Source of the DNA: Bacillota bacterium
GTDB lineage: Bacteria > Bacillota > Clostridia > Peptostreptococcales > Anaerovoracaceae
Reading direction: 5' to 3'
Assembly: GCA_019420305.1 (NCBI GenBank)
Contig: JAHZHL010000035.1
Coordinates: forward strand, 62,001 to 126,000
Length of the DNA stretch: 64,000 bases
Shown here: positions 16,040-23,971 of the stretch, piece after piece
How positions within the stretch are numbered: position 1 is the stretch's first letter
How the letters are laid out: every line of letters starts with the position of its first letter
Notes under the pieces: model-generated
What the model was told of the DNA's origin: nothing
Databases searched by the model: none
What the model saw: only the letters and a program-made list of their open reading frames with translations
Program-made: the position numbers and the translations under genes

Positions 16040-17491
16040 TCATCGCCTGGAAGCTGCTGAGCGCGCGGCAGTCCCCACGGTAACCTCACCCTTTTCATTC
16101 ACGCCGATCACCTTTTCTCCCGCTTCCCGCAAAGCCCGGATATAGGCGATATCCTCTTCTGCCATCTTTTCTCCGGGGCAGATCAATGGGATTCCCGGCG
16201 GGTATGGAATAATGGAGGACGCGCAGATCCGGCCTTCCGCTTCCTCAAGAGGAATCCGTTCTTTTGCTTTGGGAACCGGGAAAAGTTCTGCCTTGGCCGG
16301 CATTCTTCCGCCGTTTCCGCCTGCCGCCCGCGTATTCGGACAAGAGCCTTCTTGTCCAATCTCCTTCAGCGCCGCCAGCAGCCGCTCAAAGTCGCTCCTC
16401 CGGTTTCCAATCCCGGTCATCAGCATCAGAATGTTTCCCGTCGTCAGTTCGGAGAAAATATCCCGCTCCATTAGCTTGTTTTCCAGCTCTGCCGCGGAAA
16501 TTCCCAGGCCCGCGGTGTTGATATTGATTTTGCTGGCGTCCAGATTGTCCATCCCCTCTATCAGCCGGATACCGGGAATCGTTTTTGCCTCTTCATAGAA
16601 AAAGCGCAGATTTTCATTCCATTCCTTCATCAATACCGCTTCATGCTCCTCAAGAAGCCGGGCGCTGATATCCAGGGAAGCCATCAGCAGATAGGATGGG
16701 CTGGTGCTTTGAACCGCCTGGAGCTTATCTTCCAGCACATAGCGATCGACCCGGTTCGAGTTCAGATTGAGAACCGCGCTCTGGGTAAAGGACGCCAGGG
16801 TCTTGTGGATGCTGTTGATGACCAGATCCGCTCCCACTTCTTCGGCGCATACCGGTCCGGCGCCTCCGTTTTCTTTCTTGCTCAGCCATTTCAGATGAGC
16901 GCCGTGAGCCTGATCGACAATCAGAATTTTTCCGTGCCTATGAACAATCCGCGCAATCGCCTGAATATCGCTGCAGATTCCATAGTAATTGGGGCTTGGC
17001 AGGATCACAGCCGCGGCGTCCGGATGCTCCGAAAGAGTCCGTTCTATCTCCTCAGCCGTCACTTCACCCAGAATGTCGTGCTCCCTTATCATCTCCGGAT
17101 AGGCGTACACCGGCTGGATATTCCCCAGCGTCAGGGCATTGAACACCGATTTATGGCAGTTTCGCGCCATAACCAGCTTTCCCCCCTCCGGCACGCTGGC
17201 CAGAATGGAGGCAAGGATGCCGCCGCTGGTTCCGTTAATCAAAAGATACGACCAATCCACATCATAGAGCTTTGCGTAACGCTCCTGCGTTTCTTTCAGG
17301 ACTCCTTCCGTCTGGAACAGGTTGTCCGCGCCCGGAATCTCCGTAATGTCACAATCCATAAAACGCTCCAGAAACGCGCCATATCCAAATCTGCGATATA
17401 AGGCCGATCCCTTATGGCCCGGCATATGAAAAGACACCGGCTTTTGCGCCGCATGCTCCATTAAAAACTCCAAAACTGTCTGCTGATTCAT
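16040..17491 (-). CDS. Orn/Lys/Arg decarboxylase-family PLP enzyme
   Basis: The roughly 483-residue protein matches the short Gram-positive type of this family (SpeA/YaaO-like). It has VSFHMPGHKGS near the N-terminus, INGTSGGILASILA, ILPSPNYYGICSDI, IVDQAHGAHL, and SIHKTLASFTQSAVL with the PLP-binding Lys. The C-terminal domain ends IIPYPPGIPLICPGE. These enzymes release CO2 from basic amino acids to give polyamines or cadaverine. AAGGAG before the ATG at 17491 decides the start. It is monocistronic. Which basic amino acid is used cannot be read safely. Confidence 0.92.
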   Translation of the reverse strand: MNQQTVLEFLMEHAAQKPVSFHMPGHKGSALYRRFGYGAFLERFMDCDITEIPGADNLFQTEGVLKETQERYAKLYDVDWSYLLINGTSGGILASILASVPEGGKLVMARNCHKSVFNALTLGNIQPVYAYPEMIREHDILGEVTAEEIERTLSEHPDAAAVILPSPNYYGICSDIQAIARIVHRHGKILIVDQAHGAHLKWLSKKENGGAGPVCAEEVGADLVINSIHKTLASFTQSAVLNLNSNRVDRYVLEDKLQAVQSTSPSYLLMASLDISARLLEEHEAVLMKEWNENLRFFYEEAKTIPGIRLIEGMDNLDASKININTAGLGISAAELENKLMERDIFSELTTGNILMLMTGIGNRRSDFERLLAALKEIGQEGSCPNTRAAGGNGGRMPAKAELFPVPKAKERIPLEEAEGRICASSIIPYPPGIPLICPGEKMAEEDIAYIRALREAGEKVIGVNEKGEVTVGTAARSAASRR

Positions 17492-17590
17492 AAAAAAGCT
17501 CCTTTCCGCAAGGCGGTAACACAAGATTTCTCTCTATTATACCGCATTTGTGATAGAATAAAAAGGAAGAGGAAAAGAAAGGGGAAAATC

Positions 17591-18916
17591 ATGATCAGAC
17601 TGCCGGAAAAAGCCGCGCTGCTTATCAATCAATTAGAGTCTCATGGCCATGAAGCTTTTGTCGTCGGGGGCTGCGTCCGCGACGCGCTTCTGGGGCGCGC
17701 GCCAAACGACTGGGATATCTGCACCAGCGCCTCTCCGGAGGAAATGAAACGCTGTTTTTCCAATTTCCGCGTCATTGAAACCGGACTGAAGCACGGGACT
17801 CTCACAGTTCTCGCGGAAGGAGAGCCTTTTGAAATTACCACTTACCGAATTGACGGCGAGTACTCGGACAGCCGCCATCCGGATCAGGTTTTGTTCACCT
17901 CCGATCTGCGGGAGGATCTGAGCAGACGGGATTTTACCATAAATGCGATGGCCTGGCATCCCCAAACAGGCTTGGTGGATCCCTTTGGCGGAGCGCGAGA
18001 TTTAAAACGAGGGAGCATCCGATGCGTGGGGAAACCGGAGAAGCGATTCCGTGAAGACGCTCTGCGCATTATGCGAGCCGTTCGCTTTGCCGGTCAGTTG
18101 GGCTTTCGGGTTGACGCGGAAACGGAGCGGGCCCTTTACCAGTGCTGTTCCCTGCTGGATAAGATTGCCGCGGAACGGATGCGAATGGAGCTGGACAAGC
18201 TGCTGTGCGGGTTGGCCGCGGAAAAATCCCTGAGAGACTATCGGGAAATCATCGCCCATTTTATTCCGGAAATCCGTCCGATGTTCGGGTTGGATCAGAA
18301 AAACCGCCATCATATCTACACGGTATGGGAGCATACCTTGCGCGCGGTTTCCCAGATACCGGACAAACCGCTGCTCCGTCTCTGCGCCTTTTTCCACGAC
18401 ATCGGAAAACCCGGCAGTATGACAGTTGACGAGGACGGCTGCGGCCATTTTTACCAGCATGAAATTCTGAGTGAAGGACTGGCTGGACAGGCCATGAAGC
18501 GGCTGAAATACGATAATGATACGCGAGAAACCGTACTGGCCGTTATCCGCAGCCACAGCGTCGTTTTCCGCCCGGACAGCAAACAGGCCCGCAGGCTTCT
18601 CGGAAAGCTGGGAGAGGAGCGGCTGCGCCTCCTTATCGAACTGGAACTGGCGGATGTAAAAAGTCAGAATCCCCTTTATCGGGAAGAACGGGTGGCGAAT
18701 ATTGCAGCCTTTCGTGAAAAAATGGAAGAAGTCCTGGCCGAAGAGCAGTGCTTTTCTCTTCGCCATCTGGCAATCAACGGGAGGGATCTGCTTTGCCTGG
18801 GGATTCCCCAGGGTCCGGAGATCGGCCGGATATTGAACGCTCTTTTGGAACAGGTTGTGGAAGAAACGCTTCCCAATGAACCGGACGCGCTGAAAGAAGC
18901 CGCCCGAAAGGTGTAA
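17591..18916 (+). CDS. cca: CCA tRNA nucleotidyltransferase with HD domain
   Basis: The 441-residue enzyme adds or repairs the 3' CCA of tRNA. It has the class II signature GGCVRDALLGRAPNDWDICT with the metal-binding DxD, then RRDFTINAMAWHP and the flexible loop and ERMRMELDKLL. A central HD phosphohydrolase segment (FFHDIGKPGSMTVDEDG) is present, as in many Gram-positive forms. GAAAGGGG precedes the ATG. Both tRNA genes in this window already encode CCA, so the enzyme may serve mainly in repair or for other tRNAs. Confidence 0.95.
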   Translation: MIRLPEKAALLINQLESHGHEAFVVGGCVRDALLGRAPNDWDICTSASPEEMKRCFSNFRVIETGLKHGTLTVLAEGEPFEITTYRIDGEYSDSRHPDQVLFTSDLREDLSRRDFTINAMAWHPQTGLVDPFGGARDLKRGSIRCVGKPEKRFREDALRIMRAVRFAGQLGFRVDAETERALYQCCSLLDKIAAERMRMELDKLLCGLAAEKSLRDYREIIAHFIPEIRPMFGLDQKNRHHIYTVWEHTLRAVSQIPDKPLLRLCAFFHDIGKPGSMTVDEDGCGHFYQHEILSEGLAGQAMKRLKYDNDTRETVLAVIRSHSVVFRPDSKQARRLLGKLGEERLRLLIELELADVKSQNPLYREERVANIAAFREKMEEVLAEEQCFSLRHLAINGRDLLCLGIPQGPEIGRILNALLEQVVEETLPNEPDALKEAARKV

Positions 18917-18977
18917 ACGCGCGAGGGGCGATTTTCTTTATCGCGCATACTGTAAATGAGAAAGGAATGATGACAAA

Positions 18978-20150
18978 ATGAAATCAAAACTTTACAGCAG
19001 GGACATCCTTTTCATTCTCATGGCGAGTTTTTTCTATTTTGCCAGTCCTATGCTGGTAACGCCGCTGATTACCGGTTTTTCAGGGAGCCTTGGCGCCAGC
19101 GCCGCGCTGATGGGAACCATCGGAGGTCTGATGAATCTGTGCGCGCTGTTTTGCCGCCCTTTTGTCGGAAATCTGGCAGACAGGCTCAGCAAATATAAAG
19201 TATCTTTTGCCGGCGGATTATTACAGATGATTGCCTGTCTTGGCTACATCTTCGCCGTTAGTCCCGCTATGATCGTAGCCGCCAGAATCGTCAACGGCGT
19301 AGGATTTGCCTGCTGCTCCGTCTGCATGTCTACCTGGATGTCCAATATGCTGCCCAAAGAAAAAATCGGGTCCGGTATGGGGCTTTACGGAACCATGAAC
19401 GCTCTGGCGATGGCCGCCGCTCCCGCCATAGGCATCCGCGTTTATCAGACCATCGGACACAGGGCAGCTTTTGTCCTGGCAATGATTTTCGCGCTGCTGA
19501 CCGCTGTGATTATCCAGTTTGTAAAAGACAAGGGACTTCCCGTGGAACAAGGATCGCGGGAAAAAAGCTCTTCTTCCCGGAGTCTGCAGATCTGTGACCG
19601 CAAGGTGATTCCCATCGCGTTGATTATCACGCTGTTCTCCATTCCCTACTGCGCGACCCAGTCCTTTCTTGTGACCTACACCGAAACGCGGCAGATCAAC
19701 GTGGCAGTCAGCTGGTTCTTTCCCCTCTACGCCATCGCGCTGCTGGTTCTGCGTCTGTCGCTCAAAAGTCTGTTCGACCGGCTTCCCTTTAAAGTGTTTC
19801 TTCTTGCCGGATCCGCCTGCGCGGCGGCGGGAATTCTTTTCCTGGCGTTTATGCGCAATAATCTGGAGATGCTTTTGGCAGCAATCTTTATGGCCGGCGG
19901 TTACGGCATCATGTGTTCCGTCTGCCAGTCCACCGCCATCCTTCTTGCCGGAGAAGCCAGACGGGGCCTTGCCAACAGCACCTACTACATTGGCCTGGAT
20001 CTGGGAATGGCCCTCGGACCGGTGATTGGCGGATTTCTCATGGGAAGCATGGACGTCCACTGGTTTTACCCGGTTCTGCTTGTCACCGTTCCCGCCGCCA
20101 TTCTTGTCTGCTGGCTCAGCAATCTGAAGAAGCTCCGAGGGCGTGCTTAA
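18978..20150 (+). CDS. Major facilitator superfamily transporter
   Basis: The 390-residue protein has 12 predicted helices and an MFS loop between helices 2 and 3 (GNLADRLSKYKV). It begins MKSKLYSRDILFILMASFFYFASPML and looks like a YfkF/Bcr-type exporter. GAAAGGA precedes the ATG. A GCGCGA/TCGCGC hairpin lies between cca and this gene (about 18920-18948). Its stop overlaps the stop of the convergent EamA gene by four bases. Substrate unknown. Confidence 0.88.
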   Translation: MKSKLYSRDILFILMASFFYFASPMLVTPLITGFSGSLGASAALMGTIGGLMNLCALFCRPFVGNLADRLSKYKVSFAGGLLQMIACLGYIFAVSPAMIVAARIVNGVGFACCSVCMSTWMSNMLPKEKIGSGMGLYGTMNALAMAAAPAIGIRVYQTIGHRAAFVLAMIFALLTAVIIQFVKDKGLPVEQGSREKSSSSRSLQICDRKVIPIALIITLFSIPYCATQSFLVTYTETRQINVAVSWFFPLYAIALLVLRLSLKSLFDRLPFKVFLLAGSACAAAGILFLAFMRNNLEMLLAAIFMAGGYGIMCSVCQSTAILLAGEARRGLANSTYYIGLDLGMALGPVIGGFLMGSMDVHWFYPVLLVTVPAAILVCWLSNLKKLRGRA

Positions 20151-21088
20151 GAGTCTTTTTTCTTTCGGGGCGGCGCTACGGCGATAAAAATTGCCACAAA
20201 CATAAGGATACAGCCGATAATCATCCGTCCGCTGAATACCTCTCCCGCCAAAGCGATCGCGAAAAATGTACCAAAGACCGTTTCCGAAGAAAGAAGAATC
20301 GCTACATAGTTAGGCGGAGCGATGCTCTGGCACCGGTTCTGTAAGAGAAACGCGAAGGTAGAATTAAAGGAAATCAGATAAATAAGACCCGCTAACGGAA
20401 CAAGACCTATGTCGACAAGACTTTCCGGTTCCCCGAATATCAGAGCGGTCAGCACGGAAAAGACCGCGGCTGAGGCGATTTCAACAAAGGTAAACAGATT
20501 CGCGTCCATGTTTTTCATAAAAACGCCCAGCAGGATCACCTCGATTGAAAAGGCCACCGCGAAAAGGAAGGTCAGGAAGTCTCCCCATCCGATGGTCAGG
20601 TCATCTTTTAAGGTAAGCAGGGAAATTCCCAGCAGGGCGATCACCGCCGCGGCAATAATCTTCTTGGGAGGACGGATCCTCAGAATCAGCCAGGAAAGCA
20701 GCGGCACCATAACCGTATACAGGGAAATGATAAAGCTTTGTTTTCCCGGCGTCGTATACTGGAGACCAATGGTCTGTAACGTATTTCCCAGAAATACCAG
20801 GAATCCTACAAGGGACCCTCCAAGAATCATTTTCACATTCATCAGTCGGAATTTTTTCACGCAGAAGCAGGCCATCAGAATCGTCGCGCCTACATAGCGG
20901 TATGCGGTGATATTCAGCGGCTCCATTCCCTGAAGAGCGAATTTTCCCGCTACAAAGCCGCCTCCCCAGAACAACGCGACAAAGAGCAGACCGATATTAG
21001 CCATAATGACCGTTTTCCTCTGTTTTCTTTCCTGATCAATATCCACTGTTCCTTTCGCCGGCGTACCGCGGTTCTGTTCATCTGTCAT
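20147..21088 (-). CDS. EamA-family (drug/metabolite) transporter
   Basis: The 313-residue protein has ten predicted helices in two EamA repeats (about residues 28-165 and 172-308) with the usual LFWGGGFVAGKFAL start and TAYRYVGATILMA. The second repeat has NSTFAFLLQNRCQSIAPPNYVAILLSSETVFGTFFA. Members export amino acids, nucleotides or other metabolites. AGGAGGG precedes the ATG. It has a longer than usual polar N-terminus. Substrate unknown. Confidence 0.9.
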   Translation of the reverse strand: MTDEQNRGTPAKGTVDIDQERKQRKTVIMANIGLLFVALFWGGGFVAGKFALQGMEPLNITAYRYVGATILMACFCVKKFRLMNVKMILGGSLVGFLVFLGNTLQTIGLQYTTPGKQSFIISLYTVMVPLLSWLILRIRPPKKIIAAAVIALLGISLLTLKDDLTIGWGDFLTFLFAVAFSIEVILLGVFMKNMDANLFTFVEIASAAVFSVLTALIFGEPESLVDIGLVPLAGLIYLISFNSTFAFLLQNRCQSIAPPNYVAILLSSETVFGTFFAIALAGEVFSGRMIIGCILMFVAIFIAVAPPRKKKDS

Positions 21089-21434
21089 AATCCGCCCTCC
21101 TTCCTGCCGCAGTCAGACTGCTTTTATTTTATCGCATTTTCAGGAAGCGGACAATATCCATTTCCGGTATTCTCAGGGGAAGCAGACGGAAATGGAATTC
21201 CTTCCGGTTCGGGAAGGCACAGCGGAAAAGCTGAATTGTATCCCAGCTACTGCAGAACGGCTTTGTGGATACAAAACTTTCCCGTTTGCGGAATCAGACT
21301 TTATAAAAATTTTGGATTTCGCTCTATTCTCGTAAAATCAATCTCTCAATCCCATAACTTTTGTATCCACCAGCCTATTTTCAAGCGCGCAGGATACAAA
21401 GCCCGTCTCCACTCCACCGCCAGCGCCCGCGTCC
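21089..21434. other. Intergenic region with bipartite repeat
   Basis: The 346 bases between the EamA gene and the anti-sigma gene hold the 164-base bipartite element (21236-21399). No gene is supported here. An inverted repeat TTCCGGTATTCTC and CTTCCGGTTCGGGAAGG is seen around 21167-21217, the latter a small hairpin of unknown role. Confidence 0.55.
21236..21399 (+). repeat. Bipartite inverted-arm element, copy A (164 bases)
   Basis: Two 39-base units lie at 21236-21274 and 21361-21399, 86 bases apart. Each begins TTGTATCC and ends GGATACAA with a 23-base centre. The element resembles the reverse complement of 25551-25714: shared stretches include GTGGATACAAAACTTTCC, GTTTGCGGAA, GATTTCG and AACTTTTGTATCCA. 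Length and internal spacing are identical in both copies. It is not within any gene. Confidence 0.85.
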
Positions 21435-22193
21435 TTAATGCCTGTGATGATTCCGACCCTTCATGTGTCCGTGCCCATGCCCATAGCTTTCTTCCTGATA
21501 GTCCGGATTCTGTCCGCCCTGATTTTCGGAAAGGGCGCGGATCCTGTCCCGGATTTCCCTCATGGTCATTTCCCGTACCTCCTCCAGGGTGACGGACGGG
21601 TCCAGTTCGTTCAGCGCCAGAAACGCCTGATATTTGCCGAAGGAAACGCCGGCCGCATGGGCGTGTTCCCGCTGTTTTACGCTTCCGGAGTGACAATATA
21701 CGTTTTCATGTTCCGACGCGCACGACTCCATATCCCGCCGGATTTCCGCGCACTGCCTTTCATTTTCTCCAGCCAGAGTCAAAGACAGTTCTTCCTCTTC
21801 CTTCAGGCAGGCTTTGATACTCTCATCCTCCAGGATCCGATCCAGCGCCTCCTGATAATTCAAATGTCGGATATCCAGCGATTCCGCGAGCTCCCGCCCG
21901 TCCCGGTTGTACCCTTTTACTTCAATAGCCCGATCAAATCGGTTCACCTCTATCTCCAGAGATGGATTTACATCGACGCTGATAAAGGCCGTGGGGGTGA
22001 AATACAGATAGTGCCCTCCTGCCAGGAAAGCACATACAAAGCAGGCCGCGGCGGCAAGCATACTCCACCTGCGCAGAAGCTTTCTTTTTTCTTTTTTTTC
22101 TGCCATCCGATCGAAAACATACTGTCGGGTATTGGCTTTCAGGTGTTCTTCCGCGTGAATCGAATCCAGAGCGGCTTTTACTTTATTCTTCAA
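21435..22193 (-). CDS. Anti-sigma factor with RsgI-like domain and His-rich tail
   Basis: The 252-residue protein has a cytoplasmic N-terminal part of about 50 residues, one membrane helix (SMLAAAACFVCAFLAGGHYLYF) and then an RsgI-type extracellular start, FISVDVNPSLEIEVNRFDRAIEVKGYNRDG. The middle is helical and acidic. The C-terminus is His-rich (HGHGHMKGRNHHRH), suggesting metal binding outside the cell. It starts with TTG inside the end of the sigma gene, overlapping by 11 bases, which is typical of a sigma/anti-sigma pair. It would hold the sigma factor at the membrane until a signal arrives. Confidence 0.85.
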   Translation of the reverse strand: MKNKVKAALDSIHAEEHLKANTRQYVFDRMAEKKEKRKLLRRWSMLAAAACFVCAFLAGGHYLYFTPTAFISVDVNPSLEIEVNRFDRAIEVKGYNRDGRELAESLDIRHLNYQEALDRILEDESIKACLKEEEELSLTLAGENERQCAEIRRDMESCASEHENVYCHSGSVKQREHAHAAGVSFGKYQAFLALNELDPSVTLEEVREMTMREIRDRIRALSENQGGQNPDYQEESYGHGHGHMKGRNHHRH

Positions 22194-22671
22194 TCTCCAT
22201 CCCCCCTTCCAGCTTTTCTTTCAGCAGTTTGCGCGCCCTCGTCAGGAGCGTATATACAGAATTGACATTCTTTTTAAGAATCTGCCCGATTTCCGCCGCC
22301 GTATAGCCTTCATAATAGTGAAGGTACACGACATTTTTGTATTTTGGCGGAAGATCAAGTACCGCTTCCAGCACCTCCCTATGCTCCTCATCAAGTTCTC
22401 CCGGCTGTTCTGCCAATACGTCTAACGATACCGTCCGGCTGCGGAATACACTTTTGAGCAAGTCCCGGCAGGCATTGATCGTTACTCGGATCATCCAGGC
22501 TTTCTCGTGCTCGCCGCTTTGAAAGGCACGCGGAAAAAGGGCATATTTCAGAAAAACCGTCTGAAATATGTCCTCTGTATCCGACTCGTTCTTCAGATGT
22601 ACCATGCAAATCCGCCGAACCGTATCGGCGTATCGCTCAATGGCCTGATTGACTTCCTCTTCGCTTCGCAT
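22183..22671 (-). CDS. ECF-type RNA polymerase sigma factor
   Basis: The 162-residue protein has sigma region 2 (RICMVHLKNESDTEDIFQTVFLKYALFPRAF, EKAWMIRVTINACRDLLKS) and region 4 (LDLPPKYKNVVYLHYYEGYTAAEIGQILKKNVNSVYTLLTRARKLLKEKL), as in extracytoplasmic-function sigma factors. AGGTGAGC precedes the ATG. It lies between a His/Cys-rich secreted protein gene (30 bases upstream) and its anti-sigma gene. The regulon probably includes this operon. Signal inferred to be at the envelope, perhaps metal related. Confidence 0.93.
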   Translation of the reverse strand: MRSEEEVNQAIERYADTVRRICMVHLKNESDTEDIFQTVFLKYALFPRAFQSGEHEKAWMIRVTINACRDLLKSVFRSRTVSLDVLAEQPGELDEEHREVLEAVLDLPPKYKNVVYLHYYEGYTAAEIGQILKKNVNSVYTLLTRARKLLKEKLEGGMEIEE

Positions 22672-22701
22672 TCTCCGCTCACCTTCTGATGATCTTTGTT
22701 T

Positions 22702-22956
22702 TTATCTGCGCCAGCAGGAATGGCTTCCGTGTCCATGACCGCACCACTGTCCGTATCCGCCCGCGCATCTGTGGCTTCCGTAATAATCACAAACCCCGTC
22801 ATCGTTGGCATCCCGGCAGTATCTCTGATTCCCGGACAACGCGTCTGTCTGAACCGTCCCGTGATTGCTATGGTAATGACCTGCCGCGAAGACTGTCGCG
22901 GTTCCCAATCCAAGAATCAGCGCCACCGCTAAAATTCCAACCGTTAATTTTCTCAT
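22702..22956 (-). CDS. Small secreted His/Cys-rich protein
   Basis: The 84-residue product has a clear Sec signal peptide (MRKLTVGILAVALILGLGTATVFAAG) followed by a 58-residue mature part with HYHSNH, YCRDANDDGVCDYYG and a HGHGSHSC tail. The DANDDGVCD segment resembles short secreted proteins of Clostridia that carry D-x-DGxCD repeats; the pattern is like half of a calcium loop, and the His and Cys residues suggest metal binding. GGAGGAAGG precedes the ATG. It leads the operon with the sigma and anti-sigma genes. Confidence 0.75.
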   Translation of the reverse strand: MRKLTVGILAVALILGLGTATVFAAGHYHSNHGTVQTDALSGNQRYCRDANDDGVCDYYGSHRCAGGYGQWCGHGHGSHSCWRR

Positions 22957-23090
22957 AATGCCTTCCTCCTCTTCCCTTAATTATAGGCTTTCATAAATAA
23001 TACGATTCACATCCGGAAAATCATTCATATATTAAAATTTTTTTGTTTTTTCTATCCGCCCGTTATCCGTCCCGTACTACAAAAAAAGTA

Positions 23091-23119
23091 TGGACAATCG
23101 CCGGGAATGCGTTTATAAT
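23091..23119 (+). promoter_or_regulatory. Promoter of tRNA-Glu
   Basis: TGGACA (23091-23096), 17-base spacer and TATAAT (23114-23119), 16 bases before the tRNA. Confidence 0.75.
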
Positions 23120-23134
23120 AATTATTAGCGACAT

Positions 23135-23209
23135 GTCCCGTTGGTCAAGTGGTTAAGACGCCGCCCTCTCACGGCGGCAACAGGGGTTCGACTCCCCTAC
23201 GGGATACCA
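23135..23209 (+). tRNA. tRNA-Glu (anticodon CTC)
   Basis: Acceptor GTCCCGT pairs with ACGGGAT (first pair G-U), the anticodon arm GCCGCC-CTCTCAC-GGCGGC gives CTC at 34-36, the T arm is AGGGGTTCGACTCCCCT, and CCA is encoded. The G-U first pair is a little unusual. A promoter lies upstream and a hairpin terminator downstream. Confidence 0.95.
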
Positions 23210-23213
23210 ACAG

Positions 23214-23250
23214 CCCTGAAATTTCAACGTTTCAGGGTTTTCTTTTTTCC
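23214..23250 (+). terminator. Intrinsic terminator of tRNA-Glu
   Basis: CCCTGAAA (23214-23221) and TTTCAGGG (23230-23237) pair and are followed by TTTTCTTTTTT. Confidence 0.88.
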
Positions 23251-23266
23251 TGTGAAATATGAATTA

Positions 23267-23959
23267 TCACTTTTTTATCCATTTCCCCCCGCAAAGGCGT
23301 CCGTCACACCGGCCGCACCGCAAATTCTCATTGCTGCACGAAAAAAAACGTTCCGGATGCCGATGATAAGTCAGTTCCCATTGTACCAGCACCGCCAGCG
23401 CCGGCAAGGCAAGGCTCCATCCGTAAAGCCCTCCGATAAACAGCAGCGGCGTACACATCATCATGGAATCCCAATTAAAAATACGGCAGGTGGTACAGCA
23501 CCTGGTATGCATCATCAATCGGAACGGACAGAAATACAGGACGCAAATCATATCGGAAAGAAAATAAAACAGCGTCAGCAGCATGAGTTCCGGCACTCCG
23601 ATGATCCCTTGCCTGTAAAGTACGAAAAAAATCAGATTAAACCCGATCCATACAGCCGCGACAAACAGAGCGTAACCGTCCGCGCGTCTTTTGCTGTCCT
23701 TTAGACGCTGAGCGGAACAGTCCGCCGCGCGGTAACGACCGGCAAACAGCTTTTGCGCTCCCAGGCTGAGCCTTCCGGAAGGGAAAAACTTTTTCAGGAT
23801 ATCCAGAAACACGCCTGCCCATAAAAGCAGGCGGAAAATGCGTCCCTGCCATGCTTCATTTCCCGGTTCCATCCACTCCTGCCGCGCCGTGTAACAGAGC
23901 ACGCCTGCCAAAAACAGCAGAAAGCGAGCAAGCAGCTGTTTGCGATAATAAGATCTCAT
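23267..23959 (-). CDS. Multi-spanning membrane protein with Cys motifs, unknown function
   Basis: The 230-residue protein has about five or six membrane helices. It carries CCTTCRIFNWDSMMM between helices four and five and a C-terminal cytoplasmic CGRCDGRLCG motif, which together could bind a metal. AAGGAG precedes the ATG. It is convergent with tRNA-Glu and lies 12 bases downstream of the MATE gene, so it may be cotranscribed with it. I cannot assign a function. Confidence 0.75.
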   Translation of the reverse strand: MRSYYRKQLLARFLLFLAGVLCYTARQEWMEPGNEAWQGRIFRLLLWAGVFLDILKKFFPSGRLSLGAQKLFAGRYRAADCSAQRLKDSKRRADGYALFVAAVWIGFNLIFFVLYRQGIIGVPELMLLTLFYFLSDMICVLYFCPFRLMMHTRCCTTCRIFNWDSMMMCTPLLFIGGLYGWSLALPALAVLVQWELTYHRHPERFFSCSNENLRCGRCDGRLCGGKWIKK

Positions 23960-23971
23960 TTTCGTTTCTCC

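Noticed and set aside
18002..18766. Open frame of 254 codons on the minus strand
   Set aside because: Antisense to the cca gene, whose catalytic and HD motifs are clear.
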